A stretch of DNA of 12,851 nucleotides from JBHIER01 sp046760705 [NCBI: bacterium] (lineage in GTDB: Bacteria > JBHIER01 > G020348925): the NCBI GenBank assembly GCA_046760705.1, contig JBHIER010000038.1, forward strand, positions 1-12,851, in the 5' to 3' direction. The stretch's first letter is position 1. Each line of letters begins with the position of its first letter. Positions 1 through 7,707 of the stretch are shown piece by piece. The translations under genes were made by a program, and so were the position numbers. The notes beneath the pieces were generated by a model. It was given only the letters and a program-made list of their open reading frames with translations, did not search any database and was not told the origin of the DNA.

Positions 1-366
1 GATATATTTAAAATAGCCACCCGATATTAACCCGCATCCCAACATCTTCTCTACATTTTCATCTATGTCTTTGTTCACCCACTGAGGACAAAACTCCTTA
101 AACCCGCTGCCCCCTGTGCTTCAATAGTAGATGATTATTCTCTGTGCCATGTATGACAAGACTCAGGACAGGTCTTGTCAAGCCTTTTTCTTGATCGGGT
201 ATTTTTTCTGGAGTTTGCGAGATGTCGTCCGCTTCTCCGCTCTTGCTCCAATATATTGGGACGGAAAGGGCTTCGGCGACTGTGGTGATTCCAATCCCGG
301 TTGAAGGTCCGCCAATGGCTCAGGAGTCCAAACCCTATGGACGGCACCAGACCTGTAGTGGTGGAG
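1..366. other. Left-edge region with no convincing gene
   Basis: No complete gene can be supported here. The minus strand is open from position 120 to the edge (40 codons after a TGA at 121-123) and reads like protein (it includes CPQWVNKDIDENVEKMLGCG). It has no clear start: the AAGGAG at about 93-98 sits some 15 nt from an in-frame GTG, which is too far for comfort. It may be the start of a gene running off the left edge, or decayed sequence. A second minus-strand frame from about 320 to 100 is also open, but it has no usable start and runs through the hairpin at 154-180. I recognise neither product. Confidence 0.2.
154..189 (+). terminator. Terminator-like hairpin
   Basis: A perfect 9-bp inverted repeat, TGACAAGAC (154-162) and GTCTTGTCA (172-180), has a 9-nt loop and is followed by AGCC and a five-T run (185-189). 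This is the shape of an intrinsic terminator for plus-strand transcription, but no plus-strand gene lies to its left inside the window. Read on the minus strand, downstream of sir2, it has no T-tract on the correct side. It could end a gene outside the window or be a relic. Confidence 0.45.
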
Positions 367-1140
367 TCACCTCTCAGAGGGGGCGATGATTTCGACAATC
401 TGAGGCAGGACGGTGCCGGCCTCAGCGTGGACGACCACATCCGCTATGGTGTCCATGGCGGTGGGATCCTTGTTGATGATGACGAGCCTTGCCCCGTACT
501 CCTTGGCCTGGGTAGGGATGTGGGCCGCAGGATAAACGACCAGGGAACTGCCCACTGCAAGAAGAAGATCACAGGCTTCGGCCTCAGCGTACGCTTCACG
601 GATGGCCCCCTCTGGCAGCGGTTCGCCGAAGAAGACGACGGCCGGCTTGAGGATACCTCCACAATCCGGGCACACAGGTGGCATCTGCCTCTCCGTCAAC
701 TCGTACACCCTGTCCGGGGTGTGCTCTCTGGAGCAGTCCAGGCAGCGGATGATGCGGGTGTTGCCGTGAAGCTCAATCACCCGCTTCGAGCCCGCCTGCT
801 GATGAAGGCCGTCGATGTTCTGGGTGACGATACATCGGAGCTTACCGATACTCTCCAGCTCGGCCAGAGCCACATGGGCTGGATTGGCCTTGGCCCGTTT
901 GAACAATAAAGGATAGCGCACCTCCCTGAAAAATTGCCAGTAGTAAGATGGCTCCTGTAAGAAGTAGTCTATGCTGGCATATTTGTCCGGGTCATATTTG
1001 GTCCACAGACCGTTCGTGTCCCTGTACGTTGGTATCCCGCTCTCCGCCGAAATCCCTGCACCGGTAAAAGCCACAATTTGCTTGGCCTCACCAACAAGCT
1101 GAGCTACCCTCTCAATGTCGGCTTGCACATCACGCTCCAT
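367..1140 (-). CDS. cobB: Sir2-family NAD-dependent protein deacetylase
   Basis: Removes acetyl groups from protein lysines using NAD+, releasing nicotinamide and O-acetyl-ADP-ribose in the cytoplasm. Numbered from the ATG at 1140 (257 aa), it shows the NAD-binding GAGISAESGIPTYR (27-40), TQNIDGLH (106-113), the catalytic His125 in ELHGN, a zinc-ribbon with Cys133, Cys136, Cys157 and Cys160, and FFGE plus GSSLVVYPAA, as in bacterial sirtuins such as the Thermotoga enzyme. The Tyr-x-x-Arg pair typical of desuccinylating sirtuins (SIRT5, E. coli CobB) is absent: the aligned stretch is FREV (71-74). Deacetylation is therefore more likely than desuccinylation, which is inference. An in-frame TTG at 1176 would add 12 residues, but only the ATG has a nearby GGAG (2 nt away, tight), and it gives the usual sirtuin N-terminus. 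It lies 100 bp downstream of lepB with no promoter that I can see, so co-transcription is plausible. Confidence 0.93.
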   Translation of the reverse strand: MERDVQADIERVAQLVGEAKQIVAFTGAGISAESGIPTYRDTNGLWTKYDPDKYASIDYFLQEPSYYWQFFREVRYPLLFKRAKANPAHVALAELESIGKLRCIVTQNIDGLHQQAGSKRVIELHGNTRIIRCLDCSREHTPDRVYELTERQMPPVCPDCGGILKPAVVFFGEPLPEGAIREAYAEAEACDLLLAVGSSLVVYPAAHIPTQAKEYGARLVIINKDPTAMDTIADVVVHAEAGTVLPQIVEIIAPSER

Positions 1141-1183
1141 TGCTCCGTGCTGGCCCCAAAATCCAGACTGGGTCAAGTTGATG

Positions 1184-1218
1184 CGGGTAGGAGGGCAACT
1201 CCTACCCGAGCTCAGTTA
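1184..1218. repeat. Intergenic hairpin repeat, copy 1
   Basis: A perfect 10-bp stem, CGGGTAGGAG (1184-1193) and CTCCTACCCG (1199-1208), with loop GGCAA, runs into GAGCTCAGTTA (1208-1218). It lies between lepB and sir2. A related element is at 11705-11747: same stem core with one base pair changed on both sides, followed by GAGCTCCGTTA. There is no T-run on either strand, so it does not look like a terminator. It might fold in a lepB-sir2 transcript about 44 nt before the sir2 ATG. Confidence 0.6.
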
Positions 1219-1240
1219 CCGCCACCGAAGGCAGAAAGTC

Positions 1241-2068
1241 CTATTTTATGAGCCATCCGATCCGGGCCCAGCGGATTTTATGGAGGATATCGTACAGGGG
1301 CGCTTCGCTGTTCCAGGACCAATAGAGGATGAGGGCCTTGCCCCGAATGTTCCTTCTGGGCAGCCATCCCCAGAAGCGACTGTCGCGACTGTTGTCGCGG
1401 TTGTCGCCCATCATGAAATAGCAGTCCTGGTCCATGATGTAATATTTGACCCTCCGGCCGTCCAGGAGGAACATATTGCTTCCCCTGGAAAGGGTTTTCC
1501 CTTTATATCTCAGATACGTCCTCAACATTTCGTACTCGTACTCGTTCAGATCGGCAAGACGGAGAGTGTCGCCTTTTGCCGGCACCCGGGTTGGGCCGAA
1601 GTTATCGCGCAGACCAGCCGACCGAGGAATGGACCAATTGGCAATGTGTTTCGACTTCGGAGGATCGTCCATCCTTTGGCCGTCGATATAGACGACCTTG
1701 TCTCTGATCTCGAGCGTCTGTCCGGGAACGGCAATGCACCGCTTGATGAAATCCTTGTCCGGCTCGTGAGGTGCCCGAAACACAATGATGTCCCTGGGCT
1801 TCGGATCGGTCAAGGCAGGTAGAGTAAAATAGGGGATATCAATCTTAGTGAAGGGAATCTTGTCTGGACTTTTGGCGCCGTAAATAAACTTATTGACCAA
1901 GAGAAAATCACCCACTAAGAGCGTGTCCTCCATGGACCCCGAGGGGATACGAAAGGCCTGAACAATGAAAGGGCGAATGATAAACATGACCAAAAAGACG
2001 GCCACGACGATCGATTCCACGTACTCACGAACGATCGACTTCTTCTTTTTCTGTTTTTTTCGTTTCAA
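1241..2068 (-). CDS. lepB: Signal peptidase I
   Basis: Membrane-bound serine protease that removes signal peptides from secreted proteins at the outer face of the inner membrane. The 275-aa protein has a very basic start (residues 2-10 nearly all Lys/Arg/Gln), one membrane helix (about 17-38), then PSGSM with the catalytic Ser45, FIKRCIAVPG with the general base Lys109, and the C-terminal box GDNRDNSRDSR (221-231). Between the FGPTRVP strand and CYFMMGDNRDN lies an insert of roughly 50 residues (about 165-215). I recall a comparable insert in Bacteroidota-type enzymes, and it is not in the minimal Gram-positive form. The start is TTG, well supported by an AGGAGG site 8 nt upstream. It follows lepA on the same strand after a 226-bp gap containing repeats. 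I see no clear promoter in that gap, so transcription from the lepA promoter is likely. Confidence 0.96.
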   Translation of the reverse strand: MKRKKQKKKKSIVREYVESIVVAVFLVMFIIRPFIVQAFRIPSGSMEDTLLVGDFLLVNKFIYGAKSPDKIPFTKIDIPYFTLPALTDPKPRDIIVFRAPHEPDKDFIKRCIAVPGQTLEIRDKVVYIDGQRMDDPPKSKHIANWSIPRSAGLRDNFGPTRVPAKGDTLRLADLNEYEYEMLRTYLRYKGKTLSRGSNMFLLDGRRVKYYIMDQDCYFMMGDNRDNSRDSRFWGWLPRRNIRGKALILYWSWNSEAPLYDILHKIRWARIGWLIK

Positions 2069-2073
2069 CTCTA

Positions 2074-2082
2074 TCTCCTCCT
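2074..2082 (-). promoter_or_regulatory. Strong ribosome binding site fixing the lepB TTG start
   Basis: Read on the minus strand, AGGAGGAGA lies 8 nt (counted from AGGAGG) before the TTG at 2068-2066. This near-perfect anti-16S match decides the non-ATG start, since the conserved signal-peptidase N-terminus has no nearby ATG. It also shows that this organism uses Shine-Dalgarno initiation, unlike most Bacteroidota. Confidence 0.8.
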
Positions 2083-2100
2083 ATTTAGTGTCTGTTTGTC

Positions 2101-2126
2101 ATTCCGGCGTGTTTTTGTGCCGGAAT
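2101..2126. repeat. ATTCCGGC inverted repeat in the lepA-lepB gap
   Basis: ATTCCGGC (2101-2108) and GCCGGAAT (2119-2126) form a perfect 8-bp stem with a T-rich 10-nt loop. It is preceded by TGTC and followed by further symmetric sequence (TCCG-AAAT-CGGA near 2148-2159). This is the look of the small 'CATTCCGG...CCGGAATG' intergenic repeats found in many bacterial genomes; that comparison is from memory. Only one copy is present here. It is not a terminator, as no T-run follows the stem. Confidence 0.5.
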
Positions 2127-2199
2127 CCCGTTGTTGTCAGTAGGAGATTCCGAAATCGGAGATCCTGAATTTGACCCTCCACTTGTTTCAGGGCAAGGT

Positions 2200-2213
2200 T
2201 CAGGACCTGGTTC
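2200..2213. repeat. 14-bp intergenic repeat, copy 1
   Basis: TCAGGACCTGGTTC occurs here in the lepA-lepB gap and again, inverted, at 10506-10519 upstream of the HU gene. The two are identical over 14 bp and both are intergenic. A shared 14-mer can arise by chance in a window this size, so the evidence is modest. Confidence 0.3.
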
Positions 2214-2294
2214 GGAATGGAAAAAACCTATGCGTCTCCGGACAGAGGCCTTTTAGAAACGTAGGCTGAGAGGGGAACCCGATCTGTTGTCCCA

Positions 2295-4100
2295 TCACTT
2301 TTCCGCCTTCAAAACGGCCAGAAAGGCCTCCTGGGGGATCTCAACTCTGCCCACCTGCTTCATCCGTCGTTTGCCTTCTTTTTGTCGTTCCAGCAGTTTC
2401 CTCTTGCGGGTGATGTCGCCGCCGTAGCATTTGGCCGTCACGTTCTTGCGCAGGGGCGCGATCGACTCCCGGGCGATGACCCGGCTGCCCACAGCCGCCT
2501 GGATGACCACCCCAAAGAGCTGCCTCGGGATGAGAGTGCGCAGCCTCTGGCACAGTCTCCGACCCCAGTCGTAGGCTCGATCTCTGTGGATGATGGTCGA
2601 GAGCGCATCCACCGGCTCGTTGTTGAGCAAGATGTCCAATCTGAGCAGATCAGACTTGCGATAATCGATATATTCGTAGTCGAAGGAGGCGTACCCCCGG
2701 CTGACCGACTTCAGTTTATCGTAGAAGTCGAAGACGATCTCTGAAAAGGGCAGCTCGTAGTGCAGATCTACTTTGGTCCGGTCGAGATAGTCCATCGTCT
2801 TAAACAGGCTTCGCCGCTCCTTCATCAGCTTCATGACCACCCCGACATAGTCTGCCGGGGCGATGATGTGGGCCCGGATGAAGGGTTCCTCAACGGCCTC
2901 GATCAGCCGGGCCTCCGGCATGGTGGCCGGATTCTCCACGAAGACCCGTTCGCCGTTGGTCAAGAGGATCCGATACTTGACGTTGGGCACAGTGGTAATG
3001 ATATCCAGGCCGTACTCCCGTTCCAGGCGCTCCTGAACGATCTCCATGTGGAGCAGGCCCAGAAAGCCGCACCGGAAACCGAATCCCAGGGCCACGGAGG
3101 TCTCCGGCTCATAGCTCAAGGAGGCATCGTTCAGTTTCAAACGCTCCAGACCATGGCTCAGTTCCTCATAACTGTCACCGTTGCTCGGGTATAGGCCGCT
3201 GAAGACCATAGGTTTTACCTCTTTGTAACCCGGCAGGGGCAGGACCTCGGCCTCATCCGCATCTCCAATGGTGTCACCCACCTTGGTGTCGGAGACCCTT
3301 TTGATGTTGGCCACAATGTAACCCACCTCACCGGCTGAGAGCCTGTCCCTCTTGATGCGATGGAGACGAAAGACCCCCACCTCGCCCACCTCAAACTCTT
3401 TGCCGCTGGAGCAGAGCCGAATCCGCATCCCGGGGGTGAAGACCCCGTCGAAGACACGAACATAGGGAACGGCACCGCGGTACCGGTCGAACTGTGAGTC
3501 GAAAATGAGGGCCCGACCGGGATTGTTGGCATTGTGTTGGGGTGGCGGAATACGGTGGACGATGGCCTCCAATACCTCCTCGGTGCCGATGCCCTGTTTG
3601 GCACTGGTCAGGAGGATGTCACCCTCCGAAATACCCATGAGATCGATCATCTGACCCTTGACCGCGTCGACCTGAACGTTCTTCAGATCGACCTTGTTGA
3701 TGATGGGGATGATGGTCAAATTGTACTCAAGAGCCAGAAAGAGGTTGCTGATGGTCTGGGCTTCGATGCCCTGTCCACCATCCACCACCAGCAAGACCCC
3801 CTCGCAGGCGGCCAAGCTGCGCGACACCTCGTAGGTGAAATCGACGTGGCCCGGGGTGTCGATGAGATTGAGGACATAGATCTCCCCGTCTCGGGCCGCG
3901 TAGTCCATCCGAATGGGATGGGACTTGATGGTGATCCCTCGCTCCCGCTCCAGATCCATGTCGTCCAGAACCTGGTCCACCATCTCTGAAGCCGGGACGG
4001 TGCCAGTCAACTCCAGCAACCTATCCGCTAAGGTGGATTTGCCGTGATCGATGTGAGCAATGATACAGAAATTGCGAATGTTCTGCGTACCCCAGTCCAT
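2295..4100 (-). CDS. lepA: Elongation factor 4 (LepA), ribosome-associated GTPase
   Basis: Cytoplasmic translational GTPase that acts on ribosomes; back-translocation and a role in 30S assembly have both been proposed for the family. Numbered from the ATG at 4100 (601 aa, normal for the family): G1 AHIDHGKST (15-23), G2 region RGITIKS (54-60), G3 DTPGHVDF (81-88) with the catalytic His85, G4 NKVD (135-138) and a SAK G5. Elongation-factor domains II, III and V follow, then the LepA-specific C-terminal domain, complete to its lysine-rich stretch. The switch-following segment reads [10 protein letters not shown] where many LepA have DATQGVEAQT, a minor variant. A TTG two codons upstream (4106) is an alternative start; neither has a strong ribosome binding site. 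A near-consensus promoter sits upstream at 4169-4197. lepB lies downstream, the classic lepA-lepB pairing. Confidence 0.98.
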   Translation of the reverse strand: MDWGTQNIRNFCIIAHIDHGKSTLADRLLELTGTVPASEMVDQVLDDMDLERERGITIKSHPIRMDYAARDGEIYVLNLIDTPGHVDFTYEVSRSLAACEGVLLVVDGGQGIEAQTISNLFLALEYNLTIIPIINKVDLKNVQVDAVKGQMIDLMGISEGDILLTSAKQGIGTEEVLEAIVHRIPPPQHNANNPGRALIFDSQFDRYRGAVPYVRVFDGVFTPGMRIRLCSSGKEFEVGEVGVFRLHRIKRDRLSAGEVGYIVANIKRVSDTKVGDTIGDADEAEVLPLPGYKEVKPMVFSGLYPSNGDSYEELSHGLERLKLNDASLSYEPETSVALGFGFRCGFLGLLHMEIVQERLEREYGLDIITTVPNVKYRILLTNGERVFVENPATMPEARLIEAVEEPFIRAHIIAPADYVGVVMKLMKERRSLFKTMDYLDRTKVDLHYELPFSEIVFDFYDKLKSVSRGYASFDYEYIDYRKSDLLRLDILLNNEPVDALSTIIHRDRAYDWGRRLCQRLRTLIPRQLFGVVIQAAVGSRVIARESIAPLRKNVTAKCYGGDITRKRKLLERQKEGKRRMKQVGRVEIPQEAFLAVLKAEK

Positions 4101-4168
4101 TTTCAATACATCCGATTAAGGTGTTCAGTCATCCCTTCCCAGTCTGGCCCTTTTCAGAAAGAGCCTAA

Positions 4169-4197
4169 AATATATGCTCACCCCTTCATCCTGTCAA
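4169..4197 (-). promoter_or_regulatory. Sigma70-type promoter for lepA
   Basis: Read on the minus strand: TTGACA (4197-4192), a 17-nt spacer, then TATATT (4174-4169). This predicts a start near 4162 and a leader of about 60 nt before lepA. A GC-rich hairpin (4146-4165, 8 bp with one G-U pair, loop CTGA) would form at the very 5' end of the transcript. The match to the sigma70 consensus is close to perfect. Confidence 0.8.
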
Positions 4198-4265
4198 CGC
4201 TAAAGTGAGACCCATCGGTACCCCAAAAGAGTTCTCGTCTCTTCGACGAAAGGAGCGTCGGTAGG

Positions 4266-4311
4266 CCGAAGAAAAAGAAAAAACCACCGGTTTTCGGAGT
4301 CCAGTGGTTTT
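4266..4311 (-). terminator. Intrinsic terminator after the membrane-protein gene
   Basis: On the minus strand, AAAACCACTGG (4311-4301), loop ACTCCGAAAA and CCGGTGGTTTT (4290-4280) form an 11-bp stem with one G-T wobble. It runs straight into a T-rich tract (TTCTTTTTCTTC). It lies about 30 bp after the stop at 4342 and separates that gene from the lepA promoter. Confidence 0.85.
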
Positions 4312-4341
4312 CCCCTCTTACCGTAGAACGAGCCAGGTGAG

Positions 4342-5526
4342 TTAAGTTCTCTCTGTATCTTCGGCAGACTCGCCCTCCGCCCTGGGTTTCACCCCCTTGG
4401 TTTGCTCAGATTTTGTTTCAGGCTCCTCGGCTCTTTCCTCCTCCTCTTCCGGTTCCTCCTCCCGCTCCAACAGGTTTTCGTCGTCCTTCTTTTTGCGAAG
4501 GATGAGATAGATGATGGCCTGACCCACAGCCAGGGTGGACCAGGCGTAGGAGACGACCGCCCACATGATCAGGATCAGGGAGAGTCCGGAGATGACGGCC
4601 GCCACCCCTCCAGTCACCCCCATCTTTTGGGGAACAGGGAGGGCGGGTAGCCAATGGGCGACCTTCGGACACCAAAAGTACTGGGTGAAGTTCTGAAAGA
4701 AGGGGCAGGCGGGAAGGTACTGCACGGCCACACTGGCGATGTGGGCCATTTTGGGACCCATGAAAAGCCCGCAGACCCAGTAGACAAGGACCAAAGCGCT
4801 GAAGGTGAAGAGGCTGAGAATGTAAAACCCCACGGCCGCGGACGCATTGAGAATGGCCTCATAGACGACCAAGCGCCACGGCTGACTCCACAGGGTGGAG
4901 AAATTTTGGATGCCCGTCTCCATGGTGTCCTCCCCGGCTGTGGCCACAATAGCCGGACTGAGAACGAAGGAGACCACCACCACCACCCCTGTCAGAATGA
5001 CGCAGACAGAGACAAGAACGATGGGGATGAGAAAGATCGAAAATCCCAGTTCTCCAACATAAGGGATTCGGGCCACAAGCCCGAGGACGAGACCGCAGAA
5101 GATGACAAAAGCGATGATGATAAGGAGGCTGAAGGGGGTGACCACAGCGGCCTTCCAGTGCCTCTTGGCAAACCTGAAGGCCTCTCCCGCGGTGAAGAAT
5201 TCATCACCCTTCAATTGCTGAAAGGAGATTCTGGCCACCACTGCACTGCCGAACAGGTAGACGACCAGGCAGAGAAGCACCGCCAGCCCGAAGATAGCCC
5301 AACTGTACCAAGCAAATTGATCGGCTACCGCCACCGGAAACAGTCCATAGGTCTGCCAGATGGTCTGGAGGGAGAATCCGCTGGCCAACAGGGCAACGTA
5401 GCCCAAGACCAGATAGATCACATGGGCGAGCACCAAGCAGAGGAAGAGGATCCACATCTTTTTGCTACTGAGACCGATCCTGGCGGCCCGGAATACGTCA
5501 CGGAAATCAAAGTAGAAGGTATCCAT
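4342..5526 (-). CDS. Six-helix membrane protein of unknown function with acidic tail
   Basis: I do not recognise a named family. The 394-aa protein has hydrophobic segments at about 24-48, 73-100, 127-152, 161-193, 225-256 and 307-343. A 50-residue loop (257-306) contains the cysteines of LPACPFFQN and FWCPKVAHW. A highly charged C-terminal tail (345-394) is rich in Glu and Lys. The segment after helix 4, SPAIVATAGEDTMETGIQNF then STLWSQPWRL, resembles in layout the 'PAIV...Al..S..l' region of DUF4013/GPDPase-type membrane domains; that comparison is from memory and only suggestive. The Lys/Arg-rich end of helix 6 suggests that the tail is cytoplasmic. The ATG start has a GGAGGAG 9 nt upstream. 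It has its own promoter (5643-5672) and terminator, so it is a single-gene unit. Confidence 0.88.
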   Translation of the reverse strand: MDTFYFDFRDVFRAARIGLSSKKMWILFLCLVLAHVIYLVLGYVALLASGFSLQTIWQTYGLFPVAVADQFAWYSWAIFGLAVLLCLVVYLFGSAVVARISFQQLKGDEFFTAGEAFRFAKRHWKAAVVTPFSLLIIIAFVIFCGLVLGLVARIPYVGELGFSIFLIPIVLVSVCVILTGVVVVVSFVLSPAIVATAGEDTMETGIQNFSTLWSQPWRLVVYEAILNASAAVGFYILSLFTFSALVLVYWVCGLFMGPKMAHIASVAVQYLPACPFFQNFTQYFWCPKVAHWLPALPVPQKMGVTGGVAAVISGLSLILIMWAVVSYAWSTLAVGQAIIYLILRKKKDDENLLEREEEPEEEEERAEEPETKSEQTKGVKPRAEGESAEDTERT

Positions 5527-5642
5527 AATTTTTCACTCCTCCTTTTTAGACAATGTGTAAACCGTTCTCGCCCTTTTGCGGCAAAGGGACAGCCTGCGTG
5601 TGCGACAGATGGGCTCACAATTTTTGCCCGGAGGGCCCGTAT

Positions 5643-5672
5643 ATTTTAATCACTTTTTGGGGCAAAAGTCAA
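5643..5672 (-). promoter_or_regulatory. Likely promoter for the membrane-protein gene
   Basis: Read on the minus strand: TTGACT (5672-5667), an 18-nt spacer, then TAAAAT (5648-5643). The predicted leader is about 110 nt and includes a small hairpin, CCCTTT (5572-5577) with AAAGGG (5584-5589). Each box has one mismatch to consensus. It diverges from the symporter promoter at 5766-5794. Confidence 0.55.
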
Positions 5673-5765
5673 GAACTTTTTTGGAATATCTCCAACTTTT
5701 TACCCCTTCGCCCACCATTTCCCAACGAGACCGCCACAAAAGATCTCTTCTCACCAATTTTTTTG

Positions 5766-5794
5766 TTGACAATTCCGCGAAAAAAAGTTATAGT
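5766..5794 (+). promoter_or_regulatory. Sigma70-type promoter for the symporter gene
   Basis: TTGACA (5766-5771), a 17-nt spacer and TATAGT (5789-5794) predict a start near 5801. The leader before the ATG at 5965 is then about 165 nt, long enough to hold regulatory elements. No other good promoter is visible before the next gene, so it probably also drives the helix-hairpin-helix/barrel gene. Confidence 0.8.
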
Positions 5795-5888
5795 GATGGA
5801 TGGTATTGGTGATCAAGTCTCTGTCACTTGGCAAGAATCATTTTCAAGCATGTTCTTATGTTAGAAAAGTCATGCGTTATGGTGCCCT

Positions 5889-5950
5889 CTTGATTTGGGG
5901 TTTCGCGGCCTGAGTGATCGCGGCCCCATTTCCGCACCGGCTTGATTTGG
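5889..5950 (+). repeat. Nested short direct repeats in the symporter leader
   Basis: CTTGATTTGG occurs at 5889-5898 and again at 5941-5950, just before the ribosome binding site. Between them TCGCGGCC occurs at 5903-5910 and 5918-5925 (period 15). Both pairs are exact. They could be protein-binding or RNA-structure elements of the 5' leader, or chance; I do not recognise a known riboswitch. Confidence 0.35.
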
Positions 5951-5964
5951 AAGAGGAGACGAGC

Positions 5965-7659
5965 ATGGAGACTTTGAAGCACGCCATCGATTTTGCCATG
6001 GGGATTGTCTGGAACTGGCCCCCGCAGGCGCCTTTCCTGGTGATTCTTTTAGTGGGCACAGGGCTCTTTCTCACCATACGGCTTCGCTTTGTCCAGATCA
6101 GAAAATTTCGCCACAGTGTGGAGGTGATTGCCGGCCATTACGACGATCCGAAAGATGAAGGGGACATCAGCCATTTTCAGGCCCTCTCGGCTGCGCTCTC
6201 GGCCACAGTTGGGATCGGCAACATCGCCGGAGTGGCCACAGCCATCCACTACGGTGGTCCTGGGGCTCTCTTCTGGATGTGGGTTACGGCCGTCTTTGGG
6301 ATGTGCACCAAATATGTGGAGTGCACCCTCTCTCACTACTATCGCATTCTCCACCCCGACGGTTCGGCCTCCGGCGGTCCGATGTACTACATCGAAAAGG
6401 GCTTGGGGAGAAGGTGGAAGTGGTTGGGGGCCACCTTCGCTGCTTTGGCCGTCGTCTGCTCCTTCGGCACAGGAAACGCCATCCAATCTTTCACTGTGGC
6501 CGACAGCTTCAGGGCCGATTTGGGCGTGCCCCAATGGATCACCGGTCTGATCACCTCCAGCCTGGTGGCGCTGGTCATTCTGGGTGGCATCAAGAGGATC
6601 GGCCAGGTGGCCTGCCGTCTGGCTCCGGCCATGGCGATCATTTACGTAACCGGCGGTCTGACGGTCCTCCTGCTGAACTACGGACAGATTCCGGCCACCC
6701 TCGCCCTCATCTTCAGGGAGGCCTTCACGCCTACTGCGGGCATCGGCGGTTTTGCCGGGGCGACGCTGACCTGGACGCTCATATGGGGGGTCAAGCGAGG
6801 CCTCTTCTCCAATGAGGCCGGGCAGGGGTCGGCCCCCATCGCCCACGCTGCCGCCAAGACCAAAGAGTCGGTGCGGGAGGGAACAGTGGCCATGATTGGA
6901 CCGTTCATCGACACCATCGCCATCTGCACCATCACCGGGCTGGTCATCTGCATCATGGGAACGTGGCATCAGAAGAAGACGGAGAGACTCCCCTTCGAGG
7001 CCAAAAGCGGCATCACCGTCATGAAAGATACGGGCAGGATTCAAACCGACGCCCTCGTCGTCCCGGACGACCTGTTCGCAGGGACATTCGCTGTGAAGGA
7101 GGGCCGCGCTAAGGGGGTCGTCTTCGTCCGCCGGGACGGGACCGTGGAGCGGAGCCGAATCCTTCACAGGGGCGAACCGTTCACCGGCACCTTTCACGTG
7201 TCAGGGGATGGCTCGGTCGAGGCAATCACCGACCGGCAAGGGAGGCCATTGAATGTGGCCGATGTCCACATCGAGGGCCTGATGCTCCAGCACGGGTCCC
7301 CGCTCACAGCCTGGTCTTTTCAGGAGGGACTGAGACCGATCCTCGGCCGGTACGGCAAATTCCTGGTGACCATCGCCGTCTTTCTGTTCGCCATCTCCAC
7401 GGCCATCAGTTGGTCCTATTACGGGGACCGCAGCGCCCGATACATTTTCGGCCCCCGGGCTGTTCTGCCGTACAAAGTTGTTTATGTGACCATGCACTTC
7501 CTCGGAGCCGTCTTCTCCCTGGAAATCGTGTGGGGATTTGGGGACACAGCCCTGGGTCTTATGGCGATCCCTAATCTCATCGCCATCATCGCCCTGTCAG
7601 GGACGGTGGCCAGGCTGAGCAAGGAATATTTCTCTCGGGAGCACCGGCGGCTGCGTTGA
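5965..7659 (+). CDS. Alanine/glycine:cation symporter (AGCS family) with an extra loop
   Basis: Inner-membrane carrier expected to take up alanine or glycine with Na+ (or H+). Numbered from the ATG at 5965 (564 aa), it has the family hallmarks: LSATVGIGNIAGVATAI early on, GGPMYYIEKG (137-146), FSNEAGQGSAPIAHA (281-295) and a late ISWSYYGDRSARYIFG stretch. AGCS proteins usually have about 450-500 residues. The excess is an insert at roughly 335-444 between the helix ending MGTW and the segment LTAWSFQEGL. It is hydrophilic and contains two similar halves (FAGTF...VFVRRDGTVE and FTGTF...GSVEAITDRQG). The start was chosen because GAGGAG lies 6 nt before the ATG; an upstream in-frame GTG (5914) lacks such a site and would add a non-family extension. 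It has a consensus promoter upstream. Confidence 0.96.
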   Translation: METLKHAIDFAMGIVWNWPPQAPFLVILLVGTGLFLTIRLRFVQIRKFRHSVEVIAGHYDDPKDEGDISHFQALSAALSATVGIGNIAGVATAIHYGGPGALFWMWVTAVFGMCTKYVECTLSHYYRILHPDGSASGGPMYYIEKGLGRRWKWLGATFAALAVVCSFGTGNAIQSFTVADSFRADLGVPQWITGLITSSLVALVILGGIKRIGQVACRLAPAMAIIYVTGGLTVLLLNYGQIPATLALIFREAFTPTAGIGGFAGATLTWTLIWGVKRGLFSNEAGQGSAPIAHAAAKTKESVREGTVAMIGPFIDTIAICTITGLVICIMGTWHQKKTERLPFEAKSGITVMKDTGRIQTDALVVPDDLFAGTFAVKEGRAKGVVFVRRDGTVERSRILHRGEPFTGTFHVSGDGSVEAITDRQGRPLNVADVHIEGLMLQHGSPLTAWSFQEGLRPILGRYGKFLVTIAVFLFAISTAISWSYYGDRSARYIFGPRAVLPYKVVYVTMHFLGAVFSLEIVWGFGDTALGLMAIPNLIAIIALSGTVARLSKEYFSREHRRLR

Positions 7660-7707
7660 TGTTGCTTATCGTATGTCTGTTCATCAACCACTTCCCTGGT
7701 GAGCGGT

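Noticed and set aside
301-909. 202-codon plus-strand frame
   Set aside because: It is antisense to sir2, which has all its catalytic and zinc motifs on the other strand.
1184-1208. Terminator between lepB and sir2
   Set aside because: The stem is strong, but neither strand has a T-run after it, and a similar element recurs elsewhere as a repeat.
4654-5649. 331-codon open frame on the plus strand
   Set aside because: Antisense to the membrane-protein gene, with a biased composition (long runs of Asp, Glu, Gly, His) and no ribosome binding site.
6049-7197. 382-codon open frame on the minus strand
   Set aside because: It is wholly antisense to the symporter gene, rich in Asp, Gly, Arg and His in the pattern produced by the opposite strand's codons, and has no family resemblance.
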